A stretch of 64,000 nucleotides of DNA from Bacteroidota bacterium (GTDB taxonomy: Bacteria; Bacteroidota; Bacteroidia; B-17B0; Aurantibacillaceae). The notes beneath the pieces are model-generated. The model was not told the origin of the DNA and ran no database searches. It was given only the letters and a program-made list of their open reading frames with translations. The translations under genes and the position numbers were made by a program. The DNA lies in contig JAJNDK010000011.1 of the NCBI GenBank assembly GCA_021156365.1, positions 94,970 to 158,969 of the forward strand. The letters are read 5' to 3'. This document shows positions 1 through 8,099 of this stretch, in pieces (the first letter of the stretch is position 1; each line of letters begins with the position of its first letter).

Positions 1-1
1 G

Positions 2-991
2 GAAAAACAGTATGTCAATGAGTCACTGGCATCACCTGTCATTACCGATGGTGCCTTTTCGAAACAGTTCAGCAGCGGGATACGTACCTATCTTCAGAGC
101 AAACATTTCTTTTTTGCCAATTCAGGAACTGAATCACTTTATGTGATATTGAAGGCATTGGGAATAAAGAACGGTGATGAAGTCATCCTGCCATCCTATG
201 TTTGCGACAGTGTATATTATGCTGTACAAAATGCCGGGGCAATTCCCGTATTGGCAGATATAAACGAGAACTGGGTAGCGGGCCCGGAAGAAATAAAAGC
301 AAGGATCACCGATAAAACAAAAGCGATCATTGTAGTGTATACATTCGGTTTGCCCTGTGATATTAAAACGATCGTAGATTTCGGAATACCTGTTATCGAA
401 GACATTTGCCAGGCAATGGGCCTGGAAATAAATGAAAAAAAGGCAGGTTCTTTCGGTATTGCCTCTTTTGTTTCGTTTGCAGCTATCAAATGTATGACAA
501 TGGCAGGTGAAGGTGGTGGTATTCTGACAAACAGCGATGAATTGGCAGATAAGATAACTGAATTGAAAAAGCGTTCTGTATTTACGAATAGAGTAACCGA
601 AACCCAGGCTGCATTCGGATGCGCGCAATTAAAACAGTATGATGTCTTTTTAGAAAAAAGAAAAAAGCAGGCTGAGGCGTATCAGAAATTATTGGGTAAT
701 TCAGAACAAGTGCTAAAAACATCTTACGGAACAGGAATGAATTACCGTTTCGTCATCCAGACTAACCAGGATGTGGAAGATACCATGAAACGTTTTGCAG
801 AAAAAGGTATCAGTCTCCGCAGAGGTGTGGATAGTCTGCTGCATAAGACCTTTGATATAAAAGGCGGTTTTTCGGTAACGGAACGAATGTTCAGTACTAC
901 GGTTTCTTTCCCCATCTATCCTGCGCTTACCGATGCCGAACTGGAAACAATAGGTACTGCTATTAAACAAACTTATAATGTCAGGAATTAA
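2..991 (+). CDS. DegT/DnrJ/EryC1/StrS-family aminotransferase, 5' truncated by window edge
   Basis: PLP-dependent sugar aminotransferase of the DegT/DnrJ/EryC1/StrS fold. The reading frame is open from base 2 with no stop and includes family sequence (FANSGTESLYV) upstream of the first ATG at 143, so the true start lies outside the window. Family landmarks are the cofactor-binding loop GTESL, the VIEDICQAMG stretch around the PLP-pyridine aspartate, and SFAAIKCMTMAGEGG, whose lysine should be the Schiff-base residue. It overlaps the next gene by 14 bp, so the two are probably co-transcribed. The family usually aminates a keto-sugar nucleotide; the substrate cannot be told here. The neighbouring acyltransferases suggest that the new amine may be acylated. 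Confidence 0.85.
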   Translation, partial: EKQYVNESLASPVITDGAFSKQFSSGIRTYLQSKHFFFANSGTESLYVILKALGIKNGDEVILPSYVCDSVYYAVQNAGAIPVLADINENWVAGPEEIKARITDKTKAIIVVYTFGLPCDIKTIVDFGIPVIEDICQAMGLEINEKKAGSFGIASFVSFAAIKCMTMAGEGGGILTNSDELADKITELKKRSVFTNRVTETQAAFGCAQLKQYDVFLEKRKKQAEAYQKLLGNSEQVLKTSYGTGMNYRFVIQTNQDVEDTMKRFAEKGISLRRGVDSLLHKTFDIKGGFSVTERMFSTTVSFPIYPALTDAELETIGTAIKQTYNVRN

Positions 992-2045
992 AATTTATAC
1001 ATTTTCAGATTTGCATCCATTCGGATTGGAGCAATTCCTGCTTTCCGATCCATTGAATATTATTTATTGCACACCCAATTATATTTCCCTGTTGGAAAGG
1101 ATCACAGGTGCGCCACATAAAGTACTGGCCAAAATAGAGAATGCTCAGATCAAAGGATTCCTGCCTTTTATGGAAAAGGCCGGGCCTTTCGGAAAAGTGA
1201 TCAATTCCCTGCCATATTACGGAAGTCACGGCGGAGCTATTACGGGTGATCTGCAAACCGAAAAGGAATTGATGGAAGCATTCGTTAACTATTGCCAGGA
1301 TAATTCAGTGATCTCTGCGACACTGATCCCTTCGTTCTTCAAAGAGAACACAGAATTGTATTCGGGATTTTTTGCCCCGGATTTCGAAGATGAACGGATC
1401 GGGCAGTTTGTAAATATGTCGGAGATCAAAGGCTCATCAAAGCAGGAAATAGCTGACTGCCTGATGGAAAAATTCCACAGTAAGACCCGTGGACACATCC
1501 GCAAAGCCATCAAGAGTGATGTGACTGTGAGAGTGGACGCAGGTAAAGAGGCACTCGGATTTTTAAAACATACGCACGAAGTAAATTGCAAAGCGATCAA
1601 TATTGTCGCTAAGACCGATTCCTTCTTTTACGGCCTGCACGAAGTATTCGAGGAAGGGAAGGATTTTAATATCTACACTGCCTGGCACGAAGACAAACCC
1701 ATTGCAGCCATGTTGTGTTTATATTACAACAAAACCATAGAATATTATTGCCCTGCAACCATTGAAGAGTTCCGTGTGCTGCAACCACTTTCATTACTTG
1801 CATACAGTGCCATGATTGATGGGGTGGACAATGGATATACCTATTGGAACTGGGGAGGTACCAGCTTGTCTGCGCAGGGAGTATATGACTTTAAAGCAAG
1901 GTGGGGCACTACCGATAAAAATTACAAGTACTTCACCCGTGTTTTTGACAAAAGCATTTACAAACTGAAGAAGGAGGATATCATGGCGAACTATCCGTAT
2001 TTTTTTGTCATCCCTTTTAATAAGATACAACATGAAATTATCTGA
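978..2045 (+). CDS. FemAB/GNAT-like acyltransferase (BioF2-like acetyltransferase domain)
   Basis: A 355-residue cytoplasmic protein with no signal peptide or membrane segment. The stretch KTRGHIRKAIKSDV at about residues 170-183 matches the conserved KxRxxIRKA element of FemAB-like/Acetyltransf_6 proteins. The C-terminal YWNWGGTS and YDFKARWG segments are also typical: the GNAT-like half ends with a 'fK.rfG' element. Such proteins in polysaccharide loci transfer an acyl or aminoacyl group to an amino sugar or a lipid-linked glycan. The start ATG overlaps the end of the aminotransferase gene, and its own end overlaps the following acyltransferase gene, giving a tight three-gene block. The acyl donor and acceptor are not predictable. 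Confidence 0.75.
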   Translation: MSGIKIYTFSDLHPFGLEQFLLSDPLNIIYCTPNYISLLERITGAPHKVLAKIENAQIKGFLPFMEKAGPFGKVINSLPYYGSHGGAITGDLQTEKELMEAFVNYCQDNSVISATLIPSFFKENTELYSGFFAPDFEDERIGQFVNMSEIKGSSKQEIADCLMEKFHSKTRGHIRKAIKSDVTVRVDAGKEALGFLKHTHEVNCKAINIVAKTDSFFYGLHEVFEEGKDFNIYTAWHEDKPIAAMLCLYYNKTIEYYCPATIEEFRVLQPLSLLAYSAMIDGVDNGYTYWNWGGTSLSAQGVYDFKARWGTTDKNYKYFTRVFDKSIYKLKKEDIMANYPYFFVIPFNKIQHEII

Positions 2046-2550
2046 GCAGATCAATAGCATCTTTTTTGATTTTGCCGATCACAGCCAGGAAGAGATCGAG
2101 CGGATCAGTAAAAGCTTTCCGAACAAAATGCTTCGCTGGCTGGGCTCCAACCATCCTGATAACAGAACACGGAAGATCTTCTTCCGTTTGACCAATGTAA
2201 CGATCGGCGAAGATACCATCATCAATCAGAATTTTATTGTCTCCGACGGATACCATCCATTGCTTACGATCGGGAACAGAGTAGCTATCTCCCCGAATGT
2301 AACCGTGATCTGTCAGTCCGACCCCAATTATTCCGATCTGCAGAAACATTCCTATGTAAAAGAGGTGCTGATGGTCAACAAACCGGTAGTGATCGGTGAT
2401 GATGTGTGGATAGGGACCAATGCTGTGATCCTGCCGGGTGTAACGATTGGCAAACATTCTATTATTGCAGCCGGTTCGGTTGTGAGCCGGGATGTTCCGG
2501 ATAACTCCATCTATGGAGGAGTGCCGGCAAAACTGATGCGTAAATTGTAA
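2032..2550 (+). CDS. Hexapeptide-repeat (left-handed beta-helix) acyltransferase
   Basis: Probable sugar O- or N-acetyltransferase using acetyl-CoA. The second half has hexapeptide repeats (IGDDVWIGTNAVILPG, VTIGKHSIIAAGSVV) and the usual closing loop YGGVPAKLMRKL, as in the WcaF/LacA/NodL group. I chose the ATG at 2032 over the TTG at 2005: the nine extra residues would lie deep inside the preceding gene and add nothing recognisable. The product is about 172 residues, normal for a short hexapeptide transferase. It overlaps the FemAB-like gene by 14 bp. The target sugar is unknown. Confidence 0.8.
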   Translation: MKLSEQINSIFFDFADHSQEEIERISKSFPNKMLRWLGSNHPDNRTRKIFFRLTNVTIGEDTIINQNFIVSDGYHPLLTIGNRVAISPNVTVICQSDPNYSDLQKHSYVKEVLMVNKPVVIGDDVWIGTNAVILPGVTIGKHSIIAAGSVVSRDVPDNSIYGGVPAKLMRKL

Positions 2551-2575
2551 AACAAAAAAACACATTATAACAGAA

Positions 2576-3730
2576 ATGGAAAATAAAAATTCTGAATTGC
2601 AGGTTTGTACCCGTTGTATTTATGATACCACGCTGCCTTCCATCAGCTTTGATGAGCAGGGAGTTTGCAATTATTGCCGGATGCTGGATGACCTGCAGGC
2701 CGAATATCATGCAGGAGAGCCGGAGGGTGAAGCAACTCTGGATAAGCTTGTGGAAGAGATCAAACAGTCGGGCAAAGGAAAAAAATATGACTGTATCATC
2801 GGAGTGAGTGGAGGAACCGATTCTTCGTATATGATGCATTGGGCTATACAAAAAGGATTGAGGCCATTAGCAGCCCATTTTGATAATACTTATAATACAT
2901 CCATTGCCACGCAGAATATCCAGAAGATCACACAGAAATTAGGGATTGATCTGTACACACATGTGGTGGACAATAAAGAAATGGATGATATTTACCGCGC
3001 ATTTATTCTTTCGGATGTCACGGAGATCGATTGTGCAACGGATATTGCACTTGCAGAAGTGCTGTACAGGGCGGCAGCGAAATATAAAGTGAAATATGTA
3101 CTGGAAGGGCATTCCTTCCTGGAGGAAGGAATAACCCCATTGGGGAAAGGGTACTTTGACGGGAAATACATTTCAGGGATCCATAAGAAATTCGGAAAAA
3201 TGAAAATGAAGACGTTTCCCAATATGCCTTTCTGGAGCTTTATTAAATGGATCGCCTTTCTGCGGATCAAAAAGATCAGGCCTTACTGGTATACACATTA
3301 TAAAAAAACGGAAGCAAAAGCTTTTATGACAAAGGAGTATGGCTGGGAAGACTATGGAGGGCATCACCTGGAAAACCGCTTGTCAGCATTTGCCCACAGT
3401 TATTATTTGCCGCATAAATTTAATATTGATTACCGGAATAAGACATTGGGAGCACAAATACGAAATGGATATATGAACAGGGAAGAAGCGCTGAAGGAAT
3501 ATGCTTCCGAACCGTATCTTGAACAGGGCCTTATCGATCACATAAAGAAACGTTTGGGCTTCAGCGATGAAGAATTTGACCGTATCATGAAAGCCACACC
3601 GAAATACTGGACGGATTATCCAACCTATAAAAAACGGTTCGAGCTCATGCGCCCTTTCTTCTACCTGATGTACAAGTCAAACCTGGTACCGAAGAGCTTT
3701 TATATGAAATATTGTTTCCCCGTAAAATAA
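2576..3730 (+). CDS. wbpG: N-acetyl sugar amidotransferase (WbpG/PseA/PtmG family)
   Basis: 384-residue ATP-dependent enzyme that converts an N-acetyl group on a sugar into an acetamidino group. The N-terminus has the family's zinc-ribbon-like CTRCIYDTTLP and CNYC pairs (about residues 11-35). A PP-loop ATP-pyrophosphatase motif, GVSGGTDSS, lies at about residues 76-84. In Pseudomonas the homologue WbpG acts on a diacetamido-uronic acid; in Campylobacter PseA and PtmG act on pseudaminic and legionaminic acid. The HisH- and HisF-like genes follow at once and would supply ammonia. Because a complete legionaminic-acid set lies 6 kb downstream, legionaminic acid is a plausible substrate, with ManNAc3NAcA as the alternative. 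Confidence 0.88.
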   Translation: MENKNSELQVCTRCIYDTTLPSISFDEQGVCNYCRMLDDLQAEYHAGEPEGEATLDKLVEEIKQSGKGKKYDCIIGVSGGTDSSYMMHWAIQKGLRPLAAHFDNTYNTSIATQNIQKITQKLGIDLYTHVVDNKEMDDIYRAFILSDVTEIDCATDIALAEVLYRAAAKYKVKYVLEGHSFLEEGITPLGKGYFDGKYISGIHKKFGKMKMKTFPNMPFWSFIKWIAFLRIKKIRPYWYTHYKKTEAKAFMTKEYGWEDYGGHHLENRLSAFAHSYYLPHKFNIDYRNKTLGAQIRNGYMNREEALKEYASEPYLEQGLIDHIKKRLGFSDEEFDRIMKATPKYWTDYPTYKKRFELMRPFFYLMYKSNLVPKSFYMKYCFPVK

Positions 3731-3735
3731 AACAG

Positions 3736-4347
3736 ATGATCACGATCATAAATTACGGAATGGGAAACCTTGGCTCGATTGTAAACATGTTCAAAAAAAT
3801 TGGCGTGGAAGCAAAGGTCACGGGCGATATCAAAGAAATAGAACAAGCAGACAAGATATTGTTGCCGGGAGTAGGCGCGTTTGATGCAGCCATGAGCAGG
3901 ATCAAAGCAAATGGGCTCACGGAAGTACTGAATTACAAAGCAACCGAACAGAAAGTACCGGTGCTGGGAATTTGTCTCGGGATGCAATTGCTTACAGATA
4001 GCAGTGAAGAAGGAATGTTGCCTGGTCTTGGCTGGATCCCTGCTAAAACGATCAAATTCAATTTCACCAAAGAATCGGGCCTCAAAGTGCCGCACATGGG
4101 ATGGAATATGGTAAAAGAAAACAGACCAAGCCAGCTTACAAAAGACTTCGAAGAAGAATCGCGCTTTTATTTTGTGCATTCCTATTATGTGAAATGTGAG
4201 AACGATGAAAACTCCGTTCTGAAAACGAATTATGGACTGGAATTCGATTCGGCCATTCAGAAAGACAATATTTACGGGGCACAGTTTCACCCCGAAAAAA
4301 GCCACAAATTTGGCATGAAATTATTGAAGAATTTTGATGCGATATAA
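3736..4347 (+). CDS. hisH2: HisH-like glutamine amidotransferase subunit of the sugar amidation module
   Basis: Class I glutamine amidotransferase of about 203 residues, paralogous to imidazole-glycerol-phosphate synthase subunit HisH. It should release ammonia from glutamine. The nucleophile Cys80 sits in GICLGMQ and the rest of the triad is His185 and Glu187 in QFHPEKS. The ATG at 3736 begins the family-typical MITIINYGMGN; an ATG at 3712 would lie inside the previous gene. It is placed between the amidotransferase and a HisF-like gene, with no other histidine gene nearby. This is the arrangement seen in O-antigen loci that make acetamidino sugars, so a role in histidine synthesis is unlikely. 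Confidence 0.88.
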   Translation: MITIINYGMGNLGSIVNMFKKIGVEAKVTGDIKEIEQADKILLPGVGAFDAAMSRIKANGLTEVLNYKATEQKVPVLGICLGMQLLTDSSEEGMLPGLGWIPAKTIKFNFTKESGLKVPHMGWNMVKENRPSQLTKDFEEESRFYFVHSYYVKCENDENSVLKTNYGLEFDSAIQKDNIYGAQFHPEKSHKFGMKLLKNFDAI

Positions 4348-5109
4348 ATGCTACAAACACGCGTAATACCCTGCCTATTACTGAAGGACGATGGTCTCGT
4401 AAAGACTGTTCAATTCAAAAATTCGGCTTATGTAGGTGATCCGATCAATACGGTGCGGATCTTTAATGAGAAGGAAGTGGACGAGCTGATTTTTCTGGAT
4501 ATCCAGGCCAGCCCGCTCCACAAAGAACCGGATTTCAAATTACTTGCAGAGATCGCCAACGAGTGTTTCATGCCGCTTGCTTATGGCGGTGGATTACGCA
4601 ATATAGAACAGGTAAAAAGGATCTTCAATATTGGCATAGAAAAAGTAGCGATCAATACACACGCGCATGAGAATCCTGCTTTTGTAACGGAGATTGCAGA
4701 ATTATATGGTTCACAGGCAGTGATTGCATCCATCGATGTTAAAAAGAATTTCTGGAAAAAGGCAGAAGTTGTTTCTTCATCCGCATCCAAAAAACATAAA
4801 TACAGCCCGGTGGAATGGGCAAAAGAAATGCAGGAGAGGGGAGCCGGCGAGATCCTGCTTACATCCGTGGATAAAGAAGGCACATGGGATGGCTATGATC
4901 TGGACCTGATCAAATCCGTTACGTCAGTGGTGGATATCCCTGTGATCGCACATGGCGGAGCCGGAATGCTCAGTGATTTCACTGCAGCAAAAAAAACAGC
5001 GAATGCCTCGGCGATGGGCATTGGAAGCATGGTGGTTTATCAAAAGAAGGACATGGGTGTGCTCATTAATTTCCCCGATAGGAAAAAACTGGAGGCAGCA
5101 CTTAATTAG
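4348..5109 (+). CDS. hisF2: HisF-like subunit of the sugar amidation module, canonical Asp11 replaced by Leu
   Basis: 253-residue (beta/alpha)8-barrel protein homologous to HisF, starting directly after the hisH2 stop codon. The C-terminal half is well conserved (RGAGEILLTSVDKEGT, IPVIAHGGAG). Aligning the N-terminus RVIPCLLLKDDG with canonical HisF (RIIxCLDVKDG) puts Leu at position 11, where true HisF has a catalytic Asp. The second catalytic Asp, D130 in ASIDVKK, is kept. This fits a paralogue that no longer makes imidazole-glycerol phosphate but forms the ammonia-delivering partner of HisH for the upstream sugar amidotransferase. The alignment was done by eye; the role is inferred from the neighbours. 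Confidence 0.87.
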   Translation: MLQTRVIPCLLLKDDGLVKTVQFKNSAYVGDPINTVRIFNEKEVDELIFLDIQASPLHKEPDFKLLAEIANECFMPLAYGGGLRNIEQVKRIFNIGIEKVAINTHAHENPAFVTEIAELYGSQAVIASIDVKKNFWKKAEVVSSSASKKHKYSPVEWAKEMQERGAGEILLTSVDKEGTWDGYDLDLIKSVTSVVDIPVIAHGGAGMLSDFTAAKKTANASAMGIGSMVVYQKKDMGVLINFPDRKKLEAALN

Positions 5110-5111
5110 GT

Positions 5112-6350
5112 ATGCAGATCAAACGTATTTTAATAGGCTCGGAAGAAATTTGTGGTGTAATAGGCCAATTCACTGCCCATTATCGCAGCAAAGGTTATAA
5201 AGTAGTTAACATTGCAGCAAAAACCTCTTTCTTTACGCATACTTATGACATCGACCCTAATGATTTTATGAGAGGGTGGAAAGCTCATTCGAAAAAAAGT
5301 GGTTTGCGAAAATCACTTGTTTCTCTTTTGTACGCGATGGTACCCGTGCGTATAAAAAATGCCATTGAGTGGAGAGTGAAACGGAGCTTCCTGAAAGAAT
5401 TTGACTTATATATAAACATCTGGAAATGTTTCCTGGATGAAGAGATCGCTTTCAAAGCAGCCAAAGAAGGAAATGTAAAATGGATGACCATTTGCATGGG
5501 CGATGATTTCAGGAATCGTTGGGCTTTCCAGCACAATTTTGATGTGAACGACGAGCTGTTGCCAGGTGTAAAAAAAGACCTGCCGCACCTGATTAGCCGT
5601 ATGAGCAGGATCCGTGCACATGAGAAAAATGCAAACATTATATTCTCCGGTCCAGATCAATCTTCTTTGTCGCTGCGCCCGTATTTCCATGCACATGTGC
5701 CCGTGGATCTGAGTGAAGCTACTTTTCGGATACCGGAGAATAAAAAACTAAAACTTGTTCATTGTCCGTCTGATGCCAATGCAAAAGGAACGAAGATCAT
5801 CGAAACAGTAATAAAGGAATTGCAGGAGGAGGGAATGGATATAGAGTTTCTGAGCTTACGGAAGGTTCCGCACCGGGAGCTCATGAATGTATTGAGTGAG
5901 TCCGATATATTGGTGGATGAGCTGGTGTTTCATGGCCCCGGGTATTTGTCGATAGAAGCGATGGCCAGTGGATGTGCGGTACTTACCAAATACTACGAAA
6001 ATTCGCCCGCCAGCTTCCGCCCGCCGGTTGTTTCTGTCACCAAAGATAATCTAAAAGAAAAATTACGCGACATACTCAACGACCGGAAACGTATAGTAGA
6101 GCTGGCAAATGAGGGCAGGAAATATGTAGAGAAAAATAACTCACTGGAGCTTATCGCCGATTATTACCTCGATTGCCTGATGAACAGAACAGACTTCGAT
6201 TATTACCCGGACTATTTCCGGAACGAATTTGATCCTGTGGTTTTCAGCATCGAACCGAAAACAGTGAACGATATTACGGAATTGGTTACGAATGAAGCCT
6301 GGTATAAGGAACATGTAAAAACAGGAGAAAGGACGGGACTGAAATTCTGA
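5112..6350 (+). CDS. Glycosyltransferase, GT-B fold (GT4-like)
   Basis: 412-residue putative glycosyltransferase. The C-terminal domain has GT4-type features: LVHCPSDANAKGTKIIETVI, where the nucleotide-sugar-binding strand begins; then ESDILVDELVFHGPGYLSIEAMASGCAVL, where GT4 enzymes carry the E-x7-E-like motif for the donor. No membrane segment is evident, so it probably works at the cytoplasmic face of the inner membrane on a lipid-linked acceptor. It starts 3 bp after hisF2 and its TGA overlaps the ATG of the asparagine synthetase, so translation is likely coupled. Donor and acceptor are unknown. Confidence 0.78.
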   Translation: MQIKRILIGSEEICGVIGQFTAHYRSKGYKVVNIAAKTSFFTHTYDIDPNDFMRGWKAHSKKSGLRKSLVSLLYAMVPVRIKNAIEWRVKRSFLKEFDLYINIWKCFLDEEIAFKAAKEGNVKWMTICMGDDFRNRWAFQHNFDVNDELLPGVKKDLPHLISRMSRIRAHEKNANIIFSGPDQSSLSLRPYFHAHVPVDLSEATFRIPENKKLKLVHCPSDANAKGTKIIETVIKELQEEGMDIEFLSLRKVPHRELMNVLSESDILVDELVFHGPGYLSIEAMASGCAVLTKYYENSPASFRPPVVSVTKDNLKEKLRDILNDRKRIVELANEGRKYVEKNNSLELIADYYLDCLMNRTDFDYYPDYFRNEFDPVVFSIEPKTVNDITELVTNEAWYKEHVKTGERTGLKF

Positions 6351-8092
6351 TGTGTGGCATTGCTGGCATAGTGAAATTTGAAGGCTTTGTTTCTGAACAG
6401 GAACTGAGATCCATGACGGATGTTATCGCGCATCGTGGCCCCGATGGAGAAGGTTTCTGGACGAGTGAGAAAAGGAATGCAGGTCTCGCGCACAGGCGTT
6501 TGTCCATTATCGATCTTTCGGCAGATGGCAAACAGCCAATGCACTCTGTAGATGAGCGCTATACGATCACCTTCAATGGAGAGATCTATAATTATATTGA
6601 GCTGAAAGAACAATTGATCCGGGAAGGCTGTAAATTTCATACGGCAACCGATACGGAAGTGATCCTTGCCTTATACGATCTGAAAAAAGAAAAATGCCTG
6701 CAGGACCTGGACGGCATGTTTGCTTTTGCGATCTGGGATGAAAAAGAGAAGCAGCTTTTCTGTGCGAGGGATCGCTTCGGTGAAAAACCTTTTCACTACT
6801 ATAAAGATGAGAAGCAATTTGTCTTTGCCTCCGAGCTCAAACAGTTCTGGCCGCATGGGATTCGTAAAAAAATGTCGGATCAGCGCCTGAATGCTTTTAT
6901 TAAAACCGGACAGATCGACAATCCTTCTGATATAAGTGAAACATTTTATGAAGGAATAAAACGTCTCGACGCCTCTCATTATATGTTGGTGAAGACAGAT
7001 GGCCGTACGGAGATAAAAAGATACTGGCAGATCGATCCGGCTGTTATCTATACGGGAAGCTTCGAAAGTGCAACAGAAGAATTCCTGCGGCTATTTACCA
7101 AATCGGTCAGTATTCGTCTTCGTTCGGATGTGCCTGTTGGTACAAGTCTTTCCGGTGGACTGGATTCATCCTCGATTGTAATGATCATTGACAAGCTCAA
7201 AGGAAAAGAGCAGCAACAAACTTCTTTTTCGGCCCGCTTTAAAGATTTTGACAAGGACGAAGGTACACATATTGATGCAGTGGTAAACGCTTGTAAGAAT
7301 ATCCAGTCCAACGAAGCCTGGCCGGATACAAATTATTTTTTCGATAATTTTAAATCCATCTGTCATCACCAGGACGAACCGTTTGGATCTACAAGTATTG
7401 TGGCCCAGTATGCTGTGATGGAGCTTGCAAAACAAAAAGGTGTTACCGTGCTGATTGACGGGCAGGGAGCAGATGAATACCTGGCTGGCTACTTGCCTTA
7501 TTACAAGCTTTACCTGAACCAGCTATTTTATACTGATAAAGCCTTGTATGCAAAAGAATACGCTGCATATAATTTGTTGCATGGGAAAACAAGGAAATTT
7601 GTTGGTCCCGATGAGAATGAAACACTCCGTATGAAATTAGGAAGGTTGAAAGGATCCCTGTTGAATGCCCCGAAACCCTATCCTGCCGGTTCTTTACAAA
7701 AACAATTGGTAGCTGATACAACTTCATCGGGTTTGAAAGCGCTGTTGAGATATGCCGATCGCAATTCAATGGCGCATTCGAGGGAAGTGCGTTTGCCTTT
7801 TCTCAGTCATGAATTGGTGGAGTTTGTCTTTTCGCTTCCGGATGATTTTAAATTACGACTGGGTTGGACCAAATACATCCTTCGCAAATCAATGGAATCC
7901 ATGCTTCCGGCTTCCATTTGCTGGAGATCGGATAAAGTAGGTTACGCATCGCCACAGCAAAAGTGGATGAATAGCCAGGCTGCACAGGAAGAGATCCGGA
8001 AAGCAGTTAAAAATCTGGATCTTGATACAAAAAGTATAACAGACACAGAAGCATTGAACTGGCGGGCATTGGTAGCTCAACAGTATTACTAA
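6350..8092 (+). CDS. asnB: Asparagine synthetase-like glutamine amidotransferase (AsnB family)
   Basis: 580-residue glutamine-hydrolysing amide synthetase. After Met removal the N-terminal Cys2 (MCGIAGIV) is the class II glutaminase nucleophile. The synthetase domain has the PP-loop SLSGGLDSSS at about residues 266-275. The C-terminal region RNSMAHSREVRLPFLSHELV is typical of AsnB. Inside surface-polysaccharide loci such homologues are thought to convert hexuronic acids or amino-acid side groups to amides rather than make asparagine. That inference suits this position, wedged between two glycosyltransferase genes, but ordinary asparagine synthesis cannot be excluded from sequence. Confidence 0.88.
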   Translation: MCGIAGIVKFEGFVSEQELRSMTDVIAHRGPDGEGFWTSEKRNAGLAHRRLSIIDLSADGKQPMHSVDERYTITFNGEIYNYIELKEQLIREGCKFHTATDTEVILALYDLKKEKCLQDLDGMFAFAIWDEKEKQLFCARDRFGEKPFHYYKDEKQFVFASELKQFWPHGIRKKMSDQRLNAFIKTGQIDNPSDISETFYEGIKRLDASHYMLVKTDGRTEIKRYWQIDPAVIYTGSFESATEEFLRLFTKSVSIRLRSDVPVGTSLSGGLDSSSIVMIIDKLKGKEQQQTSFSARFKDFDKDEGTHIDAVVNACKNIQSNEAWPDTNYFFDNFKSICHHQDEPFGSTSIVAQYAVMELAKQKGVTVLIDGQGADEYLAGYLPYYKLYLNQLFYTDKALYAKEYAAYNLLHGKTRKFVGPDENETLRMKLGRLKGSLLNAPKPYPAGSLQKQLVADTTSSGLKALLRYADRNSMAHSREVRLPFLSHELVEFVFSLPDDFKLRLGWTKYILRKSMESMLPASICWRSDKVGYASPQQKWMNSQAAQEEIRKAVKNLDLDTKSITDTEALNWRALVAQQYY

Positions 8093-8099
8093 AACAGGA

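Noticed and set aside
134..628. Long minus-strand open frames opposite the first aminotransferase, and similar antisense frames throughout
   Set aside because: They lie entirely within well-conserved genes on the other strand and show no family motif or plausible start region.
2005..2031. TTG start for the first hexapeptide acyltransferase
   Set aside because: The extra nine residues lie inside the upstream gene and an ATG with a normal family start follows at 2032.
3736..5109. Reading the HisH/HisF pair as part of histidine biosynthesis
   Set aside because: No other his gene is nearby, the pair directly follows a sugar amidotransferase gene, and HisF lacks the Asp11 needed for the normal reaction.
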